From contig NZ_CP031842.1 of NCBI RefSeq assembly GCF_003441615.1, positions 3,170,001 through 3,234,000 on the forward strand: a stretch of 64,000 nt of DNA, in the 5' to 3' direction. Below, in pieces: positions 18,390-27,433 of the stretch (position 1 is the stretch's first letter; the number at the start of each line of letters is the position of its first letter). The DNA is from Dechloromonas sp. HYN0024. GTDB lineage: Bacteria > Pseudomonadota > Gammaproteobacteria > Burkholderiales > Rhodocyclaceae. Position numbers and translations under genes: made by a program. The notes beneath the pieces are model-generated. The model saw only the letters and a program-made list of their open reading frames with translations, ran no database searches and was not told the DNA's origin.

Positions 18390-20468
18390 ATGGCAGTGGT
18401 AGCGGACTCTTTCCATCTCCTGAAAGATACTCGGGCGCTCTTCCTGAAGCATCTCGGCTCCTTGCTGCAACACAGCGGCCTGGTCTCCGGCCGAGCCGTC
18501 CAGGCCATTCAAGATGGCGCGGCGGCTTATTTCGACGAAATGACCACCACTGACCGGCGTGGCACCTTTGCCGAAGAAGCCGACGGACTCACCTCGTCGC
18601 GTATCACCCTGGTCGGCGAGGACGATCTCGAACTCGGTATCCGCCTCGACAACCTGAGTGCCCGGCTGTACGAATCGACCGGTGGCAGCCTGTGGCGCAC
18701 CCATTTGCGCTTCGTGACCCTGCTGCGCCGCCCGGATCTGCCGAAAATCGCCAACCCGATTGGGCCCAAAGGCATCGCTCAGGGCCTGAATGCCATGTTC
18801 GAGGCAGCCGGGGCCGCCGCGATCGACAAGAAACTCGAGTTGCTCGACCGTATCGAAGCCTGCCTGATCGAAGGACTGCCGGCACTCTATGCCGAAATCA
18901 ACGATTTTCTTGACCGGGGTGGCGTCGAACCGGCCCAGCCGACCATTATCGGTAGCCAGGAAGGCCCGGTCACAACCGATGCCCCAACAATTCGCGAAAA
19001 TGCCCTGCTCGCGCTGCAGCAGACACTACTCGCCCGAATCCCCGGCATGAGCGAGGCGATCCAGTTTCAGCCGAGTGGTGGTGGAAGCGGTGGGGCGGCG
19101 GCCTCGCTCCTCAATCAGGCCATGCTTGAACGCGTCATGCAGCGCCTCGATGAACTCGATCGCCGTAGCCCTGCTTCGCCACAACCCGCCATGGCCCTGG
19201 AAAGCCTGATTCCCGGGTTGTTCGATGCAGACGGAACGATCAGCCAGCCCAAAGTTCTCAAATCGAGCGAGCTGGGCATACCCAGCACCGCCAGCGAAGG
19301 TCTGGCCATCGACACCCTGGCCATGATCTTCGAGGAAATTTTCGCCGATCCCGCCTTGCCCGATGCCCTGAAGGCCGTCATCTCCAGCCTCCAAATTACC
19401 CTGCTCAAGGTCGCCATGAAGGACAGTTCGCTGTTCGCCAATGAGCAGCACCCGGCCCGCCTGGTCATTGACCGCATGGGGCTGGCTGTTCTCGGCCTGC
19501 CCAGCGACGTGCCGGGTCGCCACGCGGTGTGCGCCCGCCTGTTTGAAATCGCCGCCGAACTGCGCAGCGAACACAGTGGCGCGATGAGTGCGTTCGACAC
19601 TGCTCAGGCTGAACTGGATGCCCTGATCACTGAGCGCAATGCCACCATAGCCGCCGCCGCAAGCCCCTATCTGCCGCTAATCGATGCACTCGAACGGCGC
19701 GACGCGGCGGCCATTGCAGCAGGGCTGGCCGTGGAAAAGTTCATCATGACCAGGCCGCCCCTGGCTATCCGCAACTTTCTCGAAAACACCTGGAGCCAAC
19801 TCCTCCAGACGATCTGGCTGGAACACGGGGAAGCCAGCAGCGAGTGGCAGGAAAGCCTGGCCATCATCACCGACCTGTTGTGGACGATACAACCAAAAGC
19901 CGACCCGGATGAACGCAAAACCCTGGCCCGCCGGCTTCCCGACATCCTGAAACGCCTGAAGACCGGCATGGATCGCGTCAGCGTATCGCCGGAAGCCGAA
20001 ACGGACTTCCTCGACAAATGTTTTGAGCTACAAACCCGGGCGCTACGCGCTACCGCAACGCCCGCCGCCAGCGAAGAGCAGGGCACCGACCTGTTCGCCG
20101 GCAGCTTTGCCGGCGATGCCGGGGCGCCGCTCAGTGGTGAGCTCACACTGGGTGAGCAGACGCTGACCACCCTCGATTACCTCCATTTCCAGCCCGCCCC
20201 TAGCCGCTCGCTGCCTTGCAAGGAGGGCGACTGGGTCGAGTTTGCACTGGCCGATGGCACGTTGCGGGTCGCCCGGCTCTGCTACATCGGGCCGATCAGC
20301 CGACGCCTCTTGCTGCTCAACCCGGATGTCGGTTCTGGTCTGGTCATCGCCATCCATCCGGCCATTCTCGACCGCCAGTTACGGGCCGGAGAGGCCCACA
20401 TTGCCTCGGCCAGATCCTTGTTCGAAAGAGCTGCCAGCCTCGCCCTGCGACAAACAACAGCGAACTGA
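18390..20468 (+). CDS. DUF1631 family protein
   Basis: 692 residues, predicted cytoplasmic. The DUF1631 pattern is visible: RITLVGEDDLELGIRLDNLSARL near residue 70, an Ala/Gly-rich region, then a conserved C-terminal segment with LPCKEGDWVEFALADG and RLCYIGPISRRLLLLNPDVG whose beta pattern resembles PilZ-like folds of related proteins. It follows slt by nine bases and is probably co-transcribed. The family is common in beta- and gammaproteobacteria and its function is not established; links to c-di-GMP signalling are only suggestive. Confidence 0.9.
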   Translation: MAVVADSFHLLKDTRALFLKHLGSLLQHSGLVSGRAVQAIQDGAAAYFDEMTTTDRRGTFAEEADGLTSSRITLVGEDDLELGIRLDNLSARLYESTGGSLWRTHLRFVTLLRRPDLPKIANPIGPKGIAQGLNAMFEAAGAAAIDKKLELLDRIEACLIEGLPALYAEINDFLDRGGVEPAQPTIIGSQEGPVTTDAPTIRENALLALQQTLLARIPGMSEAIQFQPSGGGSGGAAASLLNQAMLERVMQRLDELDRRSPASPQPAMALESLIPGLFDADGTISQPKVLKSSELGIPSTASEGLAIDTLAMIFEEIFADPALPDALKAVISSLQITLLKVAMKDSSLFANEQHPARLVIDRMGLAVLGLPSDVPGRHAVCARLFEIAAELRSEHSGAMSAFDTAQAELDALITERNATIAAAASPYLPLIDALERRDAAAIAAGLAVEKFIMTRPPLAIRNFLENTWSQLLQTIWLEHGEASSEWQESLAIITDLLWTIQPKADPDERKTLARRLPDILKRLKTGMDRVSVSPEAETDFLDKCFELQTRALRATATPAASEEQGTDLFAGSFAGDAGAPLSGELTLGEQTLTTLDYLHFQPAPSRSLPCKEGDWVEFALADGTLRVARLCYIGPISRRLLLLNPDVGSGLVIAIHPAILDRQLRAGEAHIASARSLFERAASLALRQTTAN

Positions 20469-20543
20469 CGGCAGAGGTCTGCCCGAAAACGGGCAAATTG
20501 CCTTAAAATCCGAGTTTTACGTATCCAGTTTCCGGGGTTCAAA

Positions 20544-21506
20544 ATGGACATCAAAAAGGTCTTGCTGCTGGGGGGTAGCGGTTTCGTCGGTACCTATATC
20601 GTCAACCGTCTGTCGCAACACGGCATCGAGGTGACCGTACCGACACGTCGCCGTGAGCGCACCAAGGCGCTGATCATGCAGCCGGGCGTTACCATGCCGG
20701 AAGCCGATATCAGCTGCGAAAAGACCCTGGCCGAACTGATGCGCGGTCACGATGTCGTGATCAACCTGGTCGGCGTCCTCCACAGCCGCGACGTAATTCT
20801 GCCCTACAGCAAGGATTTCGCTGAAGCCCACGTCGAACTGCCGAAAAAGATCGTCGCCGCCTGCAAGGCCACCGGTGTCCGCCGTCTGGTGCACATGAGT
20901 GCCCTCAACGCCGACCCCAAGGGCCCGTCCGAATACCTACGCTCCAAGGGCGACGGCGAAGCCATCGTGCTGGCAGCCCAGGGAGAACTCGATGTCACGG
21001 TCTTCCGTCCTTCCGTCATCTTCGGTCTGGGCGACTCTTTCCTGTCGATGTTCGCCAGCCTCCTCAAGAAACTCCCGGTCTTCCCGCTCGGTTTCGGCCA
21101 CGCCCGCTTCCAGCCTGTATGGGCGGCCGACGTCGCCGATGCCTTTGTCGATTGCCTGCACGATGTGTCGACCTACGGTCAGACCTATGAACTGGTCGGT
21201 CCGAAGACCTATTCGCTACGCGAGCTGGTCGACTACACCAAGAAACTGGCCGGCAGCTCTGCCACCATCCTGCCGCTCTCCGAAGGTTGGGCCTACCTGC
21301 AGGCCGGTCTGATGTGGCTGGCCCCCAGCCCGATGCTCTCGCCGGACAACCTGCGCTCGATGGAGAAGGACAGTGTGGCCGAAGCCGGCAGCAAGCAGCC
21401 CGCCAACTGGCGTCCGACGGCTGTCGAAGCCATTGCCCCGACCTACATCGCGCTCAACACGCCCAAGGGCAAGCTCGACAGCTTCCGCTATCGCGCCGGT
21501 CGTTAA
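20544..21506 (+). CDS. NDUFA9-like NAD(P)-binding protein (atypical SDR)
   Basis: 320 residues with an N-terminal Rossmann motif LLGGSGFVGTYIVNRL (about residues 8-23), VINLVGVLHS, and HMSALNADPKGPSEYLRSK, typical of the complex I NDUFA9-like atypical short-chain dehydrogenases. Some bacterial members take part in quinone-linked respiration or act as chaperones of membrane complexes; the role here is unassigned. It is preceded by a small TGCCCG/CGGGCA hairpin near 20480-20495 and a TAAAAT. The cca gene begins 19 bases after its stop. Confidence 0.9.
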   Translation: MDIKKVLLLGGSGFVGTYIVNRLSQHGIEVTVPTRRRERTKALIMQPGVTMPEADISCEKTLAELMRGHDVVINLVGVLHSRDVILPYSKDFAEAHVELPKKIVAACKATGVRRLVHMSALNADPKGPSEYLRSKGDGEAIVLAAQGELDVTVFRPSVIFGLGDSFLSMFASLLKKLPVFPLGFGHARFQPVWAADVADAFVDCLHDVSTYGQTYELVGPKTYSLRELVDYTKKLAGSSATILPLSEGWAYLQAGLMWLAPSPMLSPDNLRSMEKDSVAEAGSKQPANWRPTAVEAIAPTYIALNTPKGKLDSFRYRAGR

Positions 21507-21525
21507 GGCGGCGCAGTCCGCGACC

Positions 21526-22764
21526 GTGCAGATATTCATCGTCGGCGGAGCAGTCCGTGACGAACTGCTCGGTCGGCCTAACGCCGACCGCGACTACGTG
21601 GTCGTCGGTGCCACCCCGGAAGCTCTGCTGAAACAGGGTTTCCGTCCGGTCGGCAAGGATTTCCCGGTATTCCTTCATCCGCAGACCCAGGAGGAATACG
21701 CCCTGGCCCGTACCGAGCGCAAGAGCGGGCACGGCTATCATGGCTTTACCTTTCACGCGGCACCCGATGTCACGCTGGAAGAGGATCTTGCCCGTCGCGA
21801 CCTGACTATCAATGCCATGGCCAAGGCAGAAGATGGCAGCCTGATCGACCCCTTCGCCGGCCAACAGGATTTGGCCGCCAAAATATTCCGCCATGTCGGA
21901 CCGGCCTTCGCTGAAGATCCCGTACGGATTCTGCGCATCGCCCGATTTGCCGCCCGCTTCAGCGATTTTACGGTGGCCCCGGAAACCCTGTCCTTGATGC
22001 GCCACATGGTCGCCAGTGGCGAGGTTGACCATCTGGTCGCCGAGCGCGTCTGGCAGGAGCTGGCGACCGGCCTGATGGAAGCAACGCCATCCCGCATGTT
22101 CGACGTGCTGCGCGACTGCGGGGCGCTGGCCCGCCTGTTACCTGAGGTCGATGCCCTTTTCGGCGTGCCGCAACGAGCCGATTACCACCCGGAAATCGAT
22201 ACCGGCATTCACACCATGATGGTCGTCGACCAGTCCGCCAAACGGGGCTTTACCCTGCCCGTACGCTTTGCGGCCCTGACCCATGACCTTGGCAAAGGGA
22301 CGACCCCCGCTGACATCCTGCCCCGGCATATCGGCCATGAAGAGCGTAGCGTCGATCTCAGCGAAAAGCTCTGCGCCCGCCTGCGCGTCCCCGGCGACTG
22401 TCGCGATCTGGCCTTACTCATGGCCCGCTATCACGGCAACGTCCATCGCTCGGCCGACCTCAAGGCAAACACCATCGTTAGCCTGTTCGAAAAGACCGAT
22501 GCATTGCGCCGGCCGGAACGTTTTCGGCAACTGCTTGAGGCCTGCCTGTGCGACTTTACCGGCCGTCTCGGCTGGGAGGAGCGCCCATACGCCAGCCCGC
22601 ATTACCTGCTCGCCGCACTGGCTGCCGTAAATGCCGTAGAGGCTGGCAAGATAGCGCTCGCCTGTACCGACAAGGCGAAGATTCCCGAACGCGTTCACGC
22701 GGCGCGGGTCAATGCCCTCAGGGTATTGTTAAATGATCCGGGAGAGCAGCCAGAGCAACAATGA
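21526..22764 (+). CDS. cca: CCA-adding enzyme (multifunctional tRNA nucleotidyltransferase)
   Basis: Adds or repairs the 3' CCA of tRNA. The class II nucleotidyltransferase head is clear: IFIVGGAVRDELLGR near residue 3, the metal-binding RDYVVVG, and RRDLTINAMA. A C-terminal HD domain follows, with HTMMVVDQS and ALTHDLGKG near residues 227-265, which in E. coli gives phosphatase and phosphodiesterase activity. I take the GTG at 21526, so that the protein opens directly on the nucleotidyltransferase strand (412 residues); the frame is open further upstream inside the previous gene. Confidence 0.95.
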   Translation: MQIFIVGGAVRDELLGRPNADRDYVVVGATPEALLKQGFRPVGKDFPVFLHPQTQEEYALARTERKSGHGYHGFTFHAAPDVTLEEDLARRDLTINAMAKAEDGSLIDPFAGQQDLAAKIFRHVGPAFAEDPVRILRIARFAARFSDFTVAPETLSLMRHMVASGEVDHLVAERVWQELATGLMEATPSRMFDVLRDCGALARLLPEVDALFGVPQRADYHPEIDTGIHTMMVVDQSAKRGFTLPVRFAALTHDLGKGTTPADILPRHIGHEERSVDLSEKLCARLRVPGDCRDLALLMARYHGNVHRSADLKANTIVSLFEKTDALRRPERFRQLLEACLCDFTGRLGWEERPYASPHYLLAALAAVNAVEAGKIALACTDKAKIPERVHAARVNALRVLLNDPGEQPEQQ

Positions 22765-22926
22765 AAAAATGATCGTGCTGGCCACCGGAAAGGTGTAATT
22801 TCGGCCACGAAAGCGGCATGCAAAGTCTCCCGGCAGTTTGCCGAACCGTATAAAACGCGCCAGATGCGGGCCGATGATGCCCAGCAGAAAAATGGCCACC
22901 ACCAGCGTCAGAATCCACTTCAGCAT
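22729..22926 (-). CDS. DUF2905 family small membrane protein
   Basis: 65 residues from ATG 22926: a membrane helix MLKWILTLVVAIFLLGIIG, the family core RFGKLPGDFACRFRGRNYTF, and a second helix STIIFSLLLWLLSRI. This two-helix hairpin with the KLPGD motif is typical of DUF2905, of unknown function. Its 3' end overlaps the end of cca by 36 bases in convergent orientation. A perfect 8-base inverted repeat lies in the divergent intergenic region upstream. Confidence 0.88.
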   Translation of the reverse strand: MLKWILTLVVAIFLLGIIGPHLARFIRFGKLPGDFACRFRGRNYTFPVASTIIFSLLLWLLSRII

Positions 22927-22939
22927 TTGCCTTGCACCG

Positions 22940-22975
22940 CAGGGTGAAAGCCGCATTAAATCACGCCTCACCCTG
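22940..22975. promoter_or_regulatory. Inverted repeat in the divergent DUF2905/hydrolase promoter region
   Basis: CAGGGTGA (22940-22947) and TCACCCTG (22968-22975) are exact reverse complements separated by 20 bases. The centre-to-centre distance of 28 bases is close to three helical turns, and the pair lies between two divergent genes, so it could be an operator. No T-run follows, which argues against a terminator. Confidence 0.4.
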
Positions 22976-22986
22976 AACTGAGCCCC

Positions 22987-23793
22987 ATGCTAAAAACACA
23001 AATTGTCGACGGACTTGAAGTCTACTCCTGCCTGCCCTCACGGAAGACCACCAAGCCGGCATTGCTCTTCGTCCACGGCGCTTTTGCCGGCGGCTGGATG
23101 TGGACCGAAACCTTCATGCCGGTTCTGGCCAAGGCCGGATTTCCCTGCTACGCGCTATCGCTGCGCGGCCACGGGGGGAGCGCCGGACGTGAGCAGATCA
23201 ACTGGCATTCCGTCGCGGATTATGTCGATGACGTCAAAACGATCGTCGACTGGCTCGGCGAGCCACCGATTCTGATCGGCCATTCGATGGGTGGCTTTAT
23301 CGTCCAGAAATATCTGGAACATCGGGAAGCACCGGGCGTCGCACTGATCTGCTCCGTGCCGCCACAAGGCCTGATTGCGTCACAGTTTCATCTGATGTTC
23401 AACAAGCCGCAGTTGTTCCAGGAAATCAATCAGATCATGGACGGCAAATACACCGATACCGGCACCTTGCGCGAAGCGCTGTTCGCCGGCGAGGTCGATG
23501 AAACCATGCTGGCCGCCTGGCTAAGCCGGATGCAACCCGAGTCGCACCGCGCGCTATGGGACATGTCAATGTTCAGCCTGCCCAATCTCTACGCCATGCA
23601 CCGCCCGCCGATGCTCATCCTGGGGGCGGAGGAAGACGTACTGGTACCAGCCTTTCTGGTCCAGTCAACCGGACACAGCTATCGCGAGCCCGTGCACATT
23701 TTCCGCCACATGGGCCACGCCGTGACCCATGAGAAAGAATGGCCGCTCGTCGTTGCTCACTTACGCGACTGGCTGGAAGAAATCAAACCCTGA
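22987..23793 (+). CDS. Alpha/beta hydrolase
   Basis: 268 residues with the alpha/beta-hydrolase landmarks: oxyanion region FVHGAFAGGWMW near residue 28, nucleophile elbow GHSMGGF with Ser near residue 101, an acid in LGAEEDVLVP, and a catalytic His in HMGHAVTHEKEW near residue 245. No signal peptide, so cytoplasmic. The substrate cannot be told from sequence. The 3' end overlaps the convergent YjfB-type gene by 11 bases. Confidence 0.9.
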   Translation: MLKTQIVDGLEVYSCLPSRKTTKPALLFVHGAFAGGWMWTETFMPVLAKAGFPCYALSLRGHGGSAGREQINWHSVADYVDDVKTIVDWLGEPPILIGHSMGGFIVQKYLEHREAPGVALICSVPPQGLIASQFHLMFNKPQLFQEINQIMDGKYTDTGTLREALFAGEVDETMLAAWLSRMQPESHRALWDMSMFSLPNLYAMHRPPMLILGAEEDVLVPAFLVQSTGHSYREPVHIFRHMGHAVTHEKEWPLVVAHLRDWLEEIKP

Positions 23794-23974
23794 CGTCTAC
23801 CGAATTACCGAGATTGGGCGGGTTGCTCGGTATTTTCGGCAAGGCTTCCAGCAACTGCATCGCGTTCTGAGCCTGAATGTCCATCGCCTTCTTGAGCACC
23901 GCCGTACCCACGGCATCTCTCGAATCCACTTGCGACAGCGCAGAACTCAAACCACCTAAAGAAGATACTTCCAT
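23783..23974 (-). CDS. YjfB family putative motility protein
   Basis: 63 residues from ATG 23974, with the family pattern MEVSSLGGLSSALSQ, then AVGTAVLKKAMDIQAQNAMQ and LLEALP. YjfB proteins are small, helical and associated with motility regulons; the role is unproven. A GGAGCG lies about ten bases upstream of the chosen start. The gene stands alone, divergent from the hypothetical at 24086. A chemoreceptor elsewhere in the window suggests the organism is motile. Confidence 0.85.
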   Translation of the reverse strand: MEVSSLGGLSSALSQVDSRDAVGTAVLKKAMDIQAQNAMQLLEALPKIPSNPPNLGNSVDVRV

Positions 23975-24085
23975 CTTGCTTTCGCTCCGATTCGGACACA
24001 TTATTACTCTACTGTAGTCGAACTGTTTGCCAAATCAATGACAAAATCCGAAAAACTCGGATAACTATCTGTCACCGTCGAAGCC

Positions 24086-25021
24086 ATGCGAGCCAAACAT
24101 CAGCGAAAGACCGACACGAGCAAGGCGATAGCCGAACTGGAAGCCTCCCTGCTGGCTGACATCGAGGCGTTCGACCTTGATGCGGCCGAACGGCGGGCGC
24201 GTCGCGAATACCTGGCGAACTCCGGGGAGGGTATGACCGACCCGCTGCATGTTTTCCCCGAGATCGTTCCGGCCAGACCCGCTGCAACCCCGGCCAAAGC
24301 GACGCCGGCCCAGGTTAGCCCGGCTGAACCCGTCGCCAAAACTGAAAGCAAGGAATCGCCACCAGCCACCAGCGGCAATCTCCTTGACCAGCTACGCCAG
24401 CAAGCCGAGCAGCGACAGCGCGAAATCCACAGCGCGATGGCTGAACATAGTTCGATCAACGATGCCATCGACCAGTCGCTGAAACGGATTTTTTTCTACC
24501 TGCATGAGCTGATCCAGCAACTGAACATCATCAAGCCGGAAGTGCCACGCGAATACACCTTGCTCGAACAGCTTCAACTCAATCAGCTGAGCTGGCTGGA
24601 GGGCTTCGCTGACTACCGGACCCAATCGCAGAGCGCCGGTGCTCTGGTCGAGTTGGTAACCTTCACTTACCGCCTGAACGCCGACAGTATTCTGCGCGTC
24701 GAGCGTGACGGCCCTTCCGTCGAGCGTTTCCGATGCATGCTGTTCGACTTCGGCCTGCCGTTCTCCTGCAAGGAATTCAAGAACCAGCGCAATTATGTGG
24801 AAAGGGCCGAATTCGAGATTCGCAGCGAAGTCAGTGTCAGTGCTCGCTGGCGTGCCGATTTCTCGCAGGGCCTCATCGTCCTCGAAACCCGCAATCTGGA
24901 GCGCCTGGGCAGCGGCCTCTACAACATCCGTCCACAACTCGTGGACAAGACACTCCTTGAAGAATTCGGCCGCCTCGTCCTCGGTCAGCCCAACCGTTTT
25001 CGCGATCTGGCGAAACGATAG
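24086..25021 (+). CDS. Hypothetical protein with helical core and Ala/Pro linker
   Basis: 311 residues, no signal peptide. The N-terminus is basic and helical (residues 1-50), followed by a low-complexity Ala/Pro/Lys linker (about 63-95), then a conserved-looking globular part from about 98 that begins with a helical segment (NLLDQLRQQAEQRQREIH) and ends in a beta-rich half (residues 180-290). The context (YjfB-type gene divergent, methyltransferase convergent) gives no clear hint. I do not recognise the family. A short ATCCGA/TCGGAT hairpin (24047-24063) lies in front of the gene. Confidence 0.75.
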   Translation: MRAKHQRKTDTSKAIAELEASLLADIEAFDLDAAERRARREYLANSGEGMTDPLHVFPEIVPARPAATPAKATPAQVSPAEPVAKTESKESPPATSGNLLDQLRQQAEQRQREIHSAMAEHSSINDAIDQSLKRIFFYLHELIQQLNIIKPEVPREYTLLEQLQLNQLSWLEGFADYRTQSQSAGALVELVTFTYRLNADSILRVERDGPSVERFRCMLFDFGLPFSCKEFKNQRNYVERAEFEIRSEVSVSARWRADFSQGLIVLETRNLERLGSGLYNIRPQLVDKTLLEEFGRLVLGQPNRFRDLAKR

Positions 25022-25024
25022 AAA

Positions 25025-26185
25025 TTACAGGCGGTGGCCCTGGTCCCCCGTGAGGAAGCCAATCAGGGGCTGGTCGATGCCACGACCCATGGCGATCACC
25101 TTGAATAACTCACCCATTTCGTGCGGCATCAGCAACTTGCCGACGGCACCTGCGGCCCGGAGGTAGTCGGGGGTCGCCTGGGGAATCGCCGCCAGGCTAT
25201 CGAGAATCCCGCAGTTGAGGAGAAATTGACCCTGGCTCGCGTAACCGAGTAAGTCCAGCCCGGTCGCGTGGGCAGCAGCGATCACCGAGGTGAAATCAAC
25301 ATGCACCGTGACATCCTGCAAGCCGGGCAAATAGAAGGGGTCGGGATGGGCATGGTGACGGTAGTGACACATCAGGGTGCCCCGGCCGCGCTGCTGGTGA
25401 TAGAACTCGCGACGGGGGAAGCCATAGTCGATCAGCAACAAGGCGCCCTTGACCAGACGATGTCCCCATTCCGCGGCCCAGGACCGGACTGCCATACTGA
25501 TTTCACTCTCGAAACCGGGCGGCAGGCTGCATTGGGAGCCGATTTCCTCGGCCGCTGCAAGCAGGGCGCCGCTGGCCGGGCGCTCATTCCACGCGAAACC
25601 GCCAGCCTCGTCCACGGTGACACCTCGCTCAAAGATCCCACCCTCCCGCCAGGCAACGACATGGGCGGGCAAGGCATCGAGCAATTCATTGGCGACGACC
25701 ACCCCGGAAAACTCTTCCGGCAGGTGATCCAGCCATTCCACCCGAGCCAACAGGTGCGGCACGGCGGCGGCGATGGTTTCCTGCTGGCGCTGCCTTAGAT
25801 CGGCCGATAGATCGAGAATGTAATAGCGCTCCGGCAAGGCCTGGGCCTTTTCCAGAGCCAACAGCAGATCGGCTGCCAGACGTCCGGAGCCGGCACCTAC
25901 TTCAAGGATCACCGGTCGCGATGCGGACATGATCTGGGCGATCTGGCGAGCCAGCGCCATGCCGAACAATCCGGTCATTTCAGGCGCCGTGATGAAGTCA
26001 CCCGCCGCCCCGAACTTACGCGCTCCGGCAGTGTAATAACCCAGACCCGGCGCATAGAGCACCTGTTCCATGAATCGCGCAAAGGATAGCCAGCCCCCGG
26101 CCGCAGAAATTTCGTCGACAAGTGCAGCGTGCAGGCATTGACTGTGCGCCAGCGCTTCAGGTGCGGGAATCGGAAGGTTATTCAT
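25025..26185 (-). CDS. SAM-dependent methyltransferase, MidA/NDUFAF7 family
   Basis: 386 residues from ATG 26185 (a TTG 21 bases further upstream is possible). Visible family features are FARFMEQVLYAPGLGYYT, GDFITAPEMTGLFGMALARQ, the SAM-binding ILEVGAGSGRLAADLL near residue 98, and VVANELLDALPAHVV. The human relative NDUFAF7 methylates an arginine of a complex I subunit; bacterial members may act similarly but this is not shown. It is convergent with the hypothetical at 24086 (3-base gap) and divergent from the FIST gene. Confidence 0.92.
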   Translation of the reverse strand: MNNLPIPAPEALAHSQCLHAALVDEISAAGGWLSFARFMEQVLYAPGLGYYTAGARKFGAAGDFITAPEMTGLFGMALARQIAQIMSASRPVILEVGAGSGRLAADLLLALEKAQALPERYYILDLSADLRQRQQETIAAAVPHLLARVEWLDHLPEEFSGVVVANELLDALPAHVVAWREGGIFERGVTVDEAGGFAWNERPASGALLAAAEEIGSQCSLPPGFESEISMAVRSWAAEWGHRLVKGALLLIDYGFPRREFYHQQRGRGTLMCHYRHHAHPDPFYLPGLQDVTVHVDFTSVIAAAHATGLDLLGYASQGQFLLNCGILDSLAAIPQATPDYLRAAGAVGKLLMPHEMGELFKVIAMGRGIDQPLIGFLTGDQGHRL

Positions 26186-26280
26186 TTCAAGTGCAAAAAC
26201 TGTCAATTTTAAGGTTAAAGCGATAAATTACTGGCTGCCTGTGCTATTTTTGAACTCTGCATCGACGAAGGAGACACCCC

Positions 26281-27423
26281 TTGTACGTCAAACAACTAGT
26301 CAATCGCAAGCCGGCCGATCTCGATACTACGCTGGCCACCCTGCAAAATAGCACGGCAGACCTCCTGCTGGTTTTTGGTGACATCGCCCATTTCACTGCC
26401 CCGGGGTTTCACGCATCCTTGCGCCAGGCCTTTCCGGATGCCTTGTTGCTCGGCTGTACCAGTGCGGGCGAAATCACGGCAAACGGCGTCGATGACGGAA
26501 CCTGCACGGTCACTGCCATCAAGTTCGACCAGACCCGCCTGAAGCAGGCGAGCACCCGTCTGGCCAGCATGGACGAATCGTTTGCTGCTGGCGAACGGCT
26601 GGGGAAACAGCTAGCCGCCGACCCGCTCAAAGCCGTTCTCGTCTTCGGCCCCGGCGTACAGATCAATGGCAGTGCGCTGGTCAATGGCATTAGCAGCGTC
26701 ATTGGCGACAACATACCCATTACCGGCGGACTGGCCGGTGATGGTGGCGCCTTCAAGGAAACCTTCACCATCGGCCCGGATGGCGTCGCCAGCGACCAGA
26801 TCATCGCCGTTGGACTGAGTGGCGAGGGACTCTGCTTCAGCCACGGCTCGTTTGGCGGCTGGGAGCCTTTCGGCCCAGCCCGCAAGGTGACCCGCAGCGA
26901 GGGCAATATCCTGTACGAACTGGATGGCGAACCGGCCCTCGAAATATACCGCCGCTATCTCGGCGAACACGCCAAGGGCCTGCCGGCATCGGGCCTGCTT
27001 TTCCCGTTCGCCATGCTCGGCGAAGATCACACGGCGATCGGTCTGATCCGTACCATTCTCGGTATTGATGAAGCGAGCGGCAGCCTTATTCTGGCCGGCG
27101 AAATCAATCCTGACGGCTATCTGCGTCTGATGCATGCCAGTACCGACAAACTGGTGGACGGTGCTGAGACCGCCGCCGAGGCAGCCGCCAACATGCCCCA
27201 AGGCGCCGGTCAGAGCCTTGGCATTCTGGTCAGTTGCGTTGGCCGGAAGCTGGTCATGGGAGACCGTGTTGACGAGGAAGTGGAAGCGGTCGCCGACGTT
27301 TTTGGTAACGCCTCCGTACTTTCCGGTTTCTACTCCTACGGCGAGATCAGTCCTTTTGCGGCCGGTTCATCGTGCAAACTGCACAATCAGACAATGACCA
27401 TCACCTTCCTGAGCGAAACCTGA
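26281..27423 (+). CDS. FIST domain sensor protein (FIST_N/FIST_C)
   Basis: 380 residues. FIST_N spans about 25-210 with LLVFGDIAHF, LLGCTSAGEITANGV and ITGGLAGDGGAF; FIST_C spans about 220-360 with ALEIYRRYLG and SGFYSYGEISPF. FIST proteins are thought to sense small ligands, possibly amino acids, for signalling proteins. A TTG start is supported by AAGGAG seven bases upstream. The hybrid kinase gene follows after 10 bases, a typical pairing, so the two likely form one sensory unit. It is cytoplasmic: no signal peptide is seen. Confidence 0.92.
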   Translation: MYVKQLVNRKPADLDTTLATLQNSTADLLLVFGDIAHFTAPGFHASLRQAFPDALLLGCTSAGEITANGVDDGTCTVTAIKFDQTRLKQASTRLASMDESFAAGERLGKQLAADPLKAVLVFGPGVQINGSALVNGISSVIGDNIPITGGLAGDGGAFKETFTIGPDGVASDQIIAVGLSGEGLCFSHGSFGGWEPFGPARKVTRSEGNILYELDGEPALEIYRRYLGEHAKGLPASGLLFPFAMLGEDHTAIGLIRTILGIDEASGSLILAGEINPDGYLRLMHASTDKLVDGAETAAEAAANMPQGAGQSLGILVSCVGRKLVMGDRVDEEVEAVADVFGNASVLSGFYSYGEISPFAAGSSCKLHNQTMTITFLSET

Positions 27424-27433
27424 CCACAAGCTC

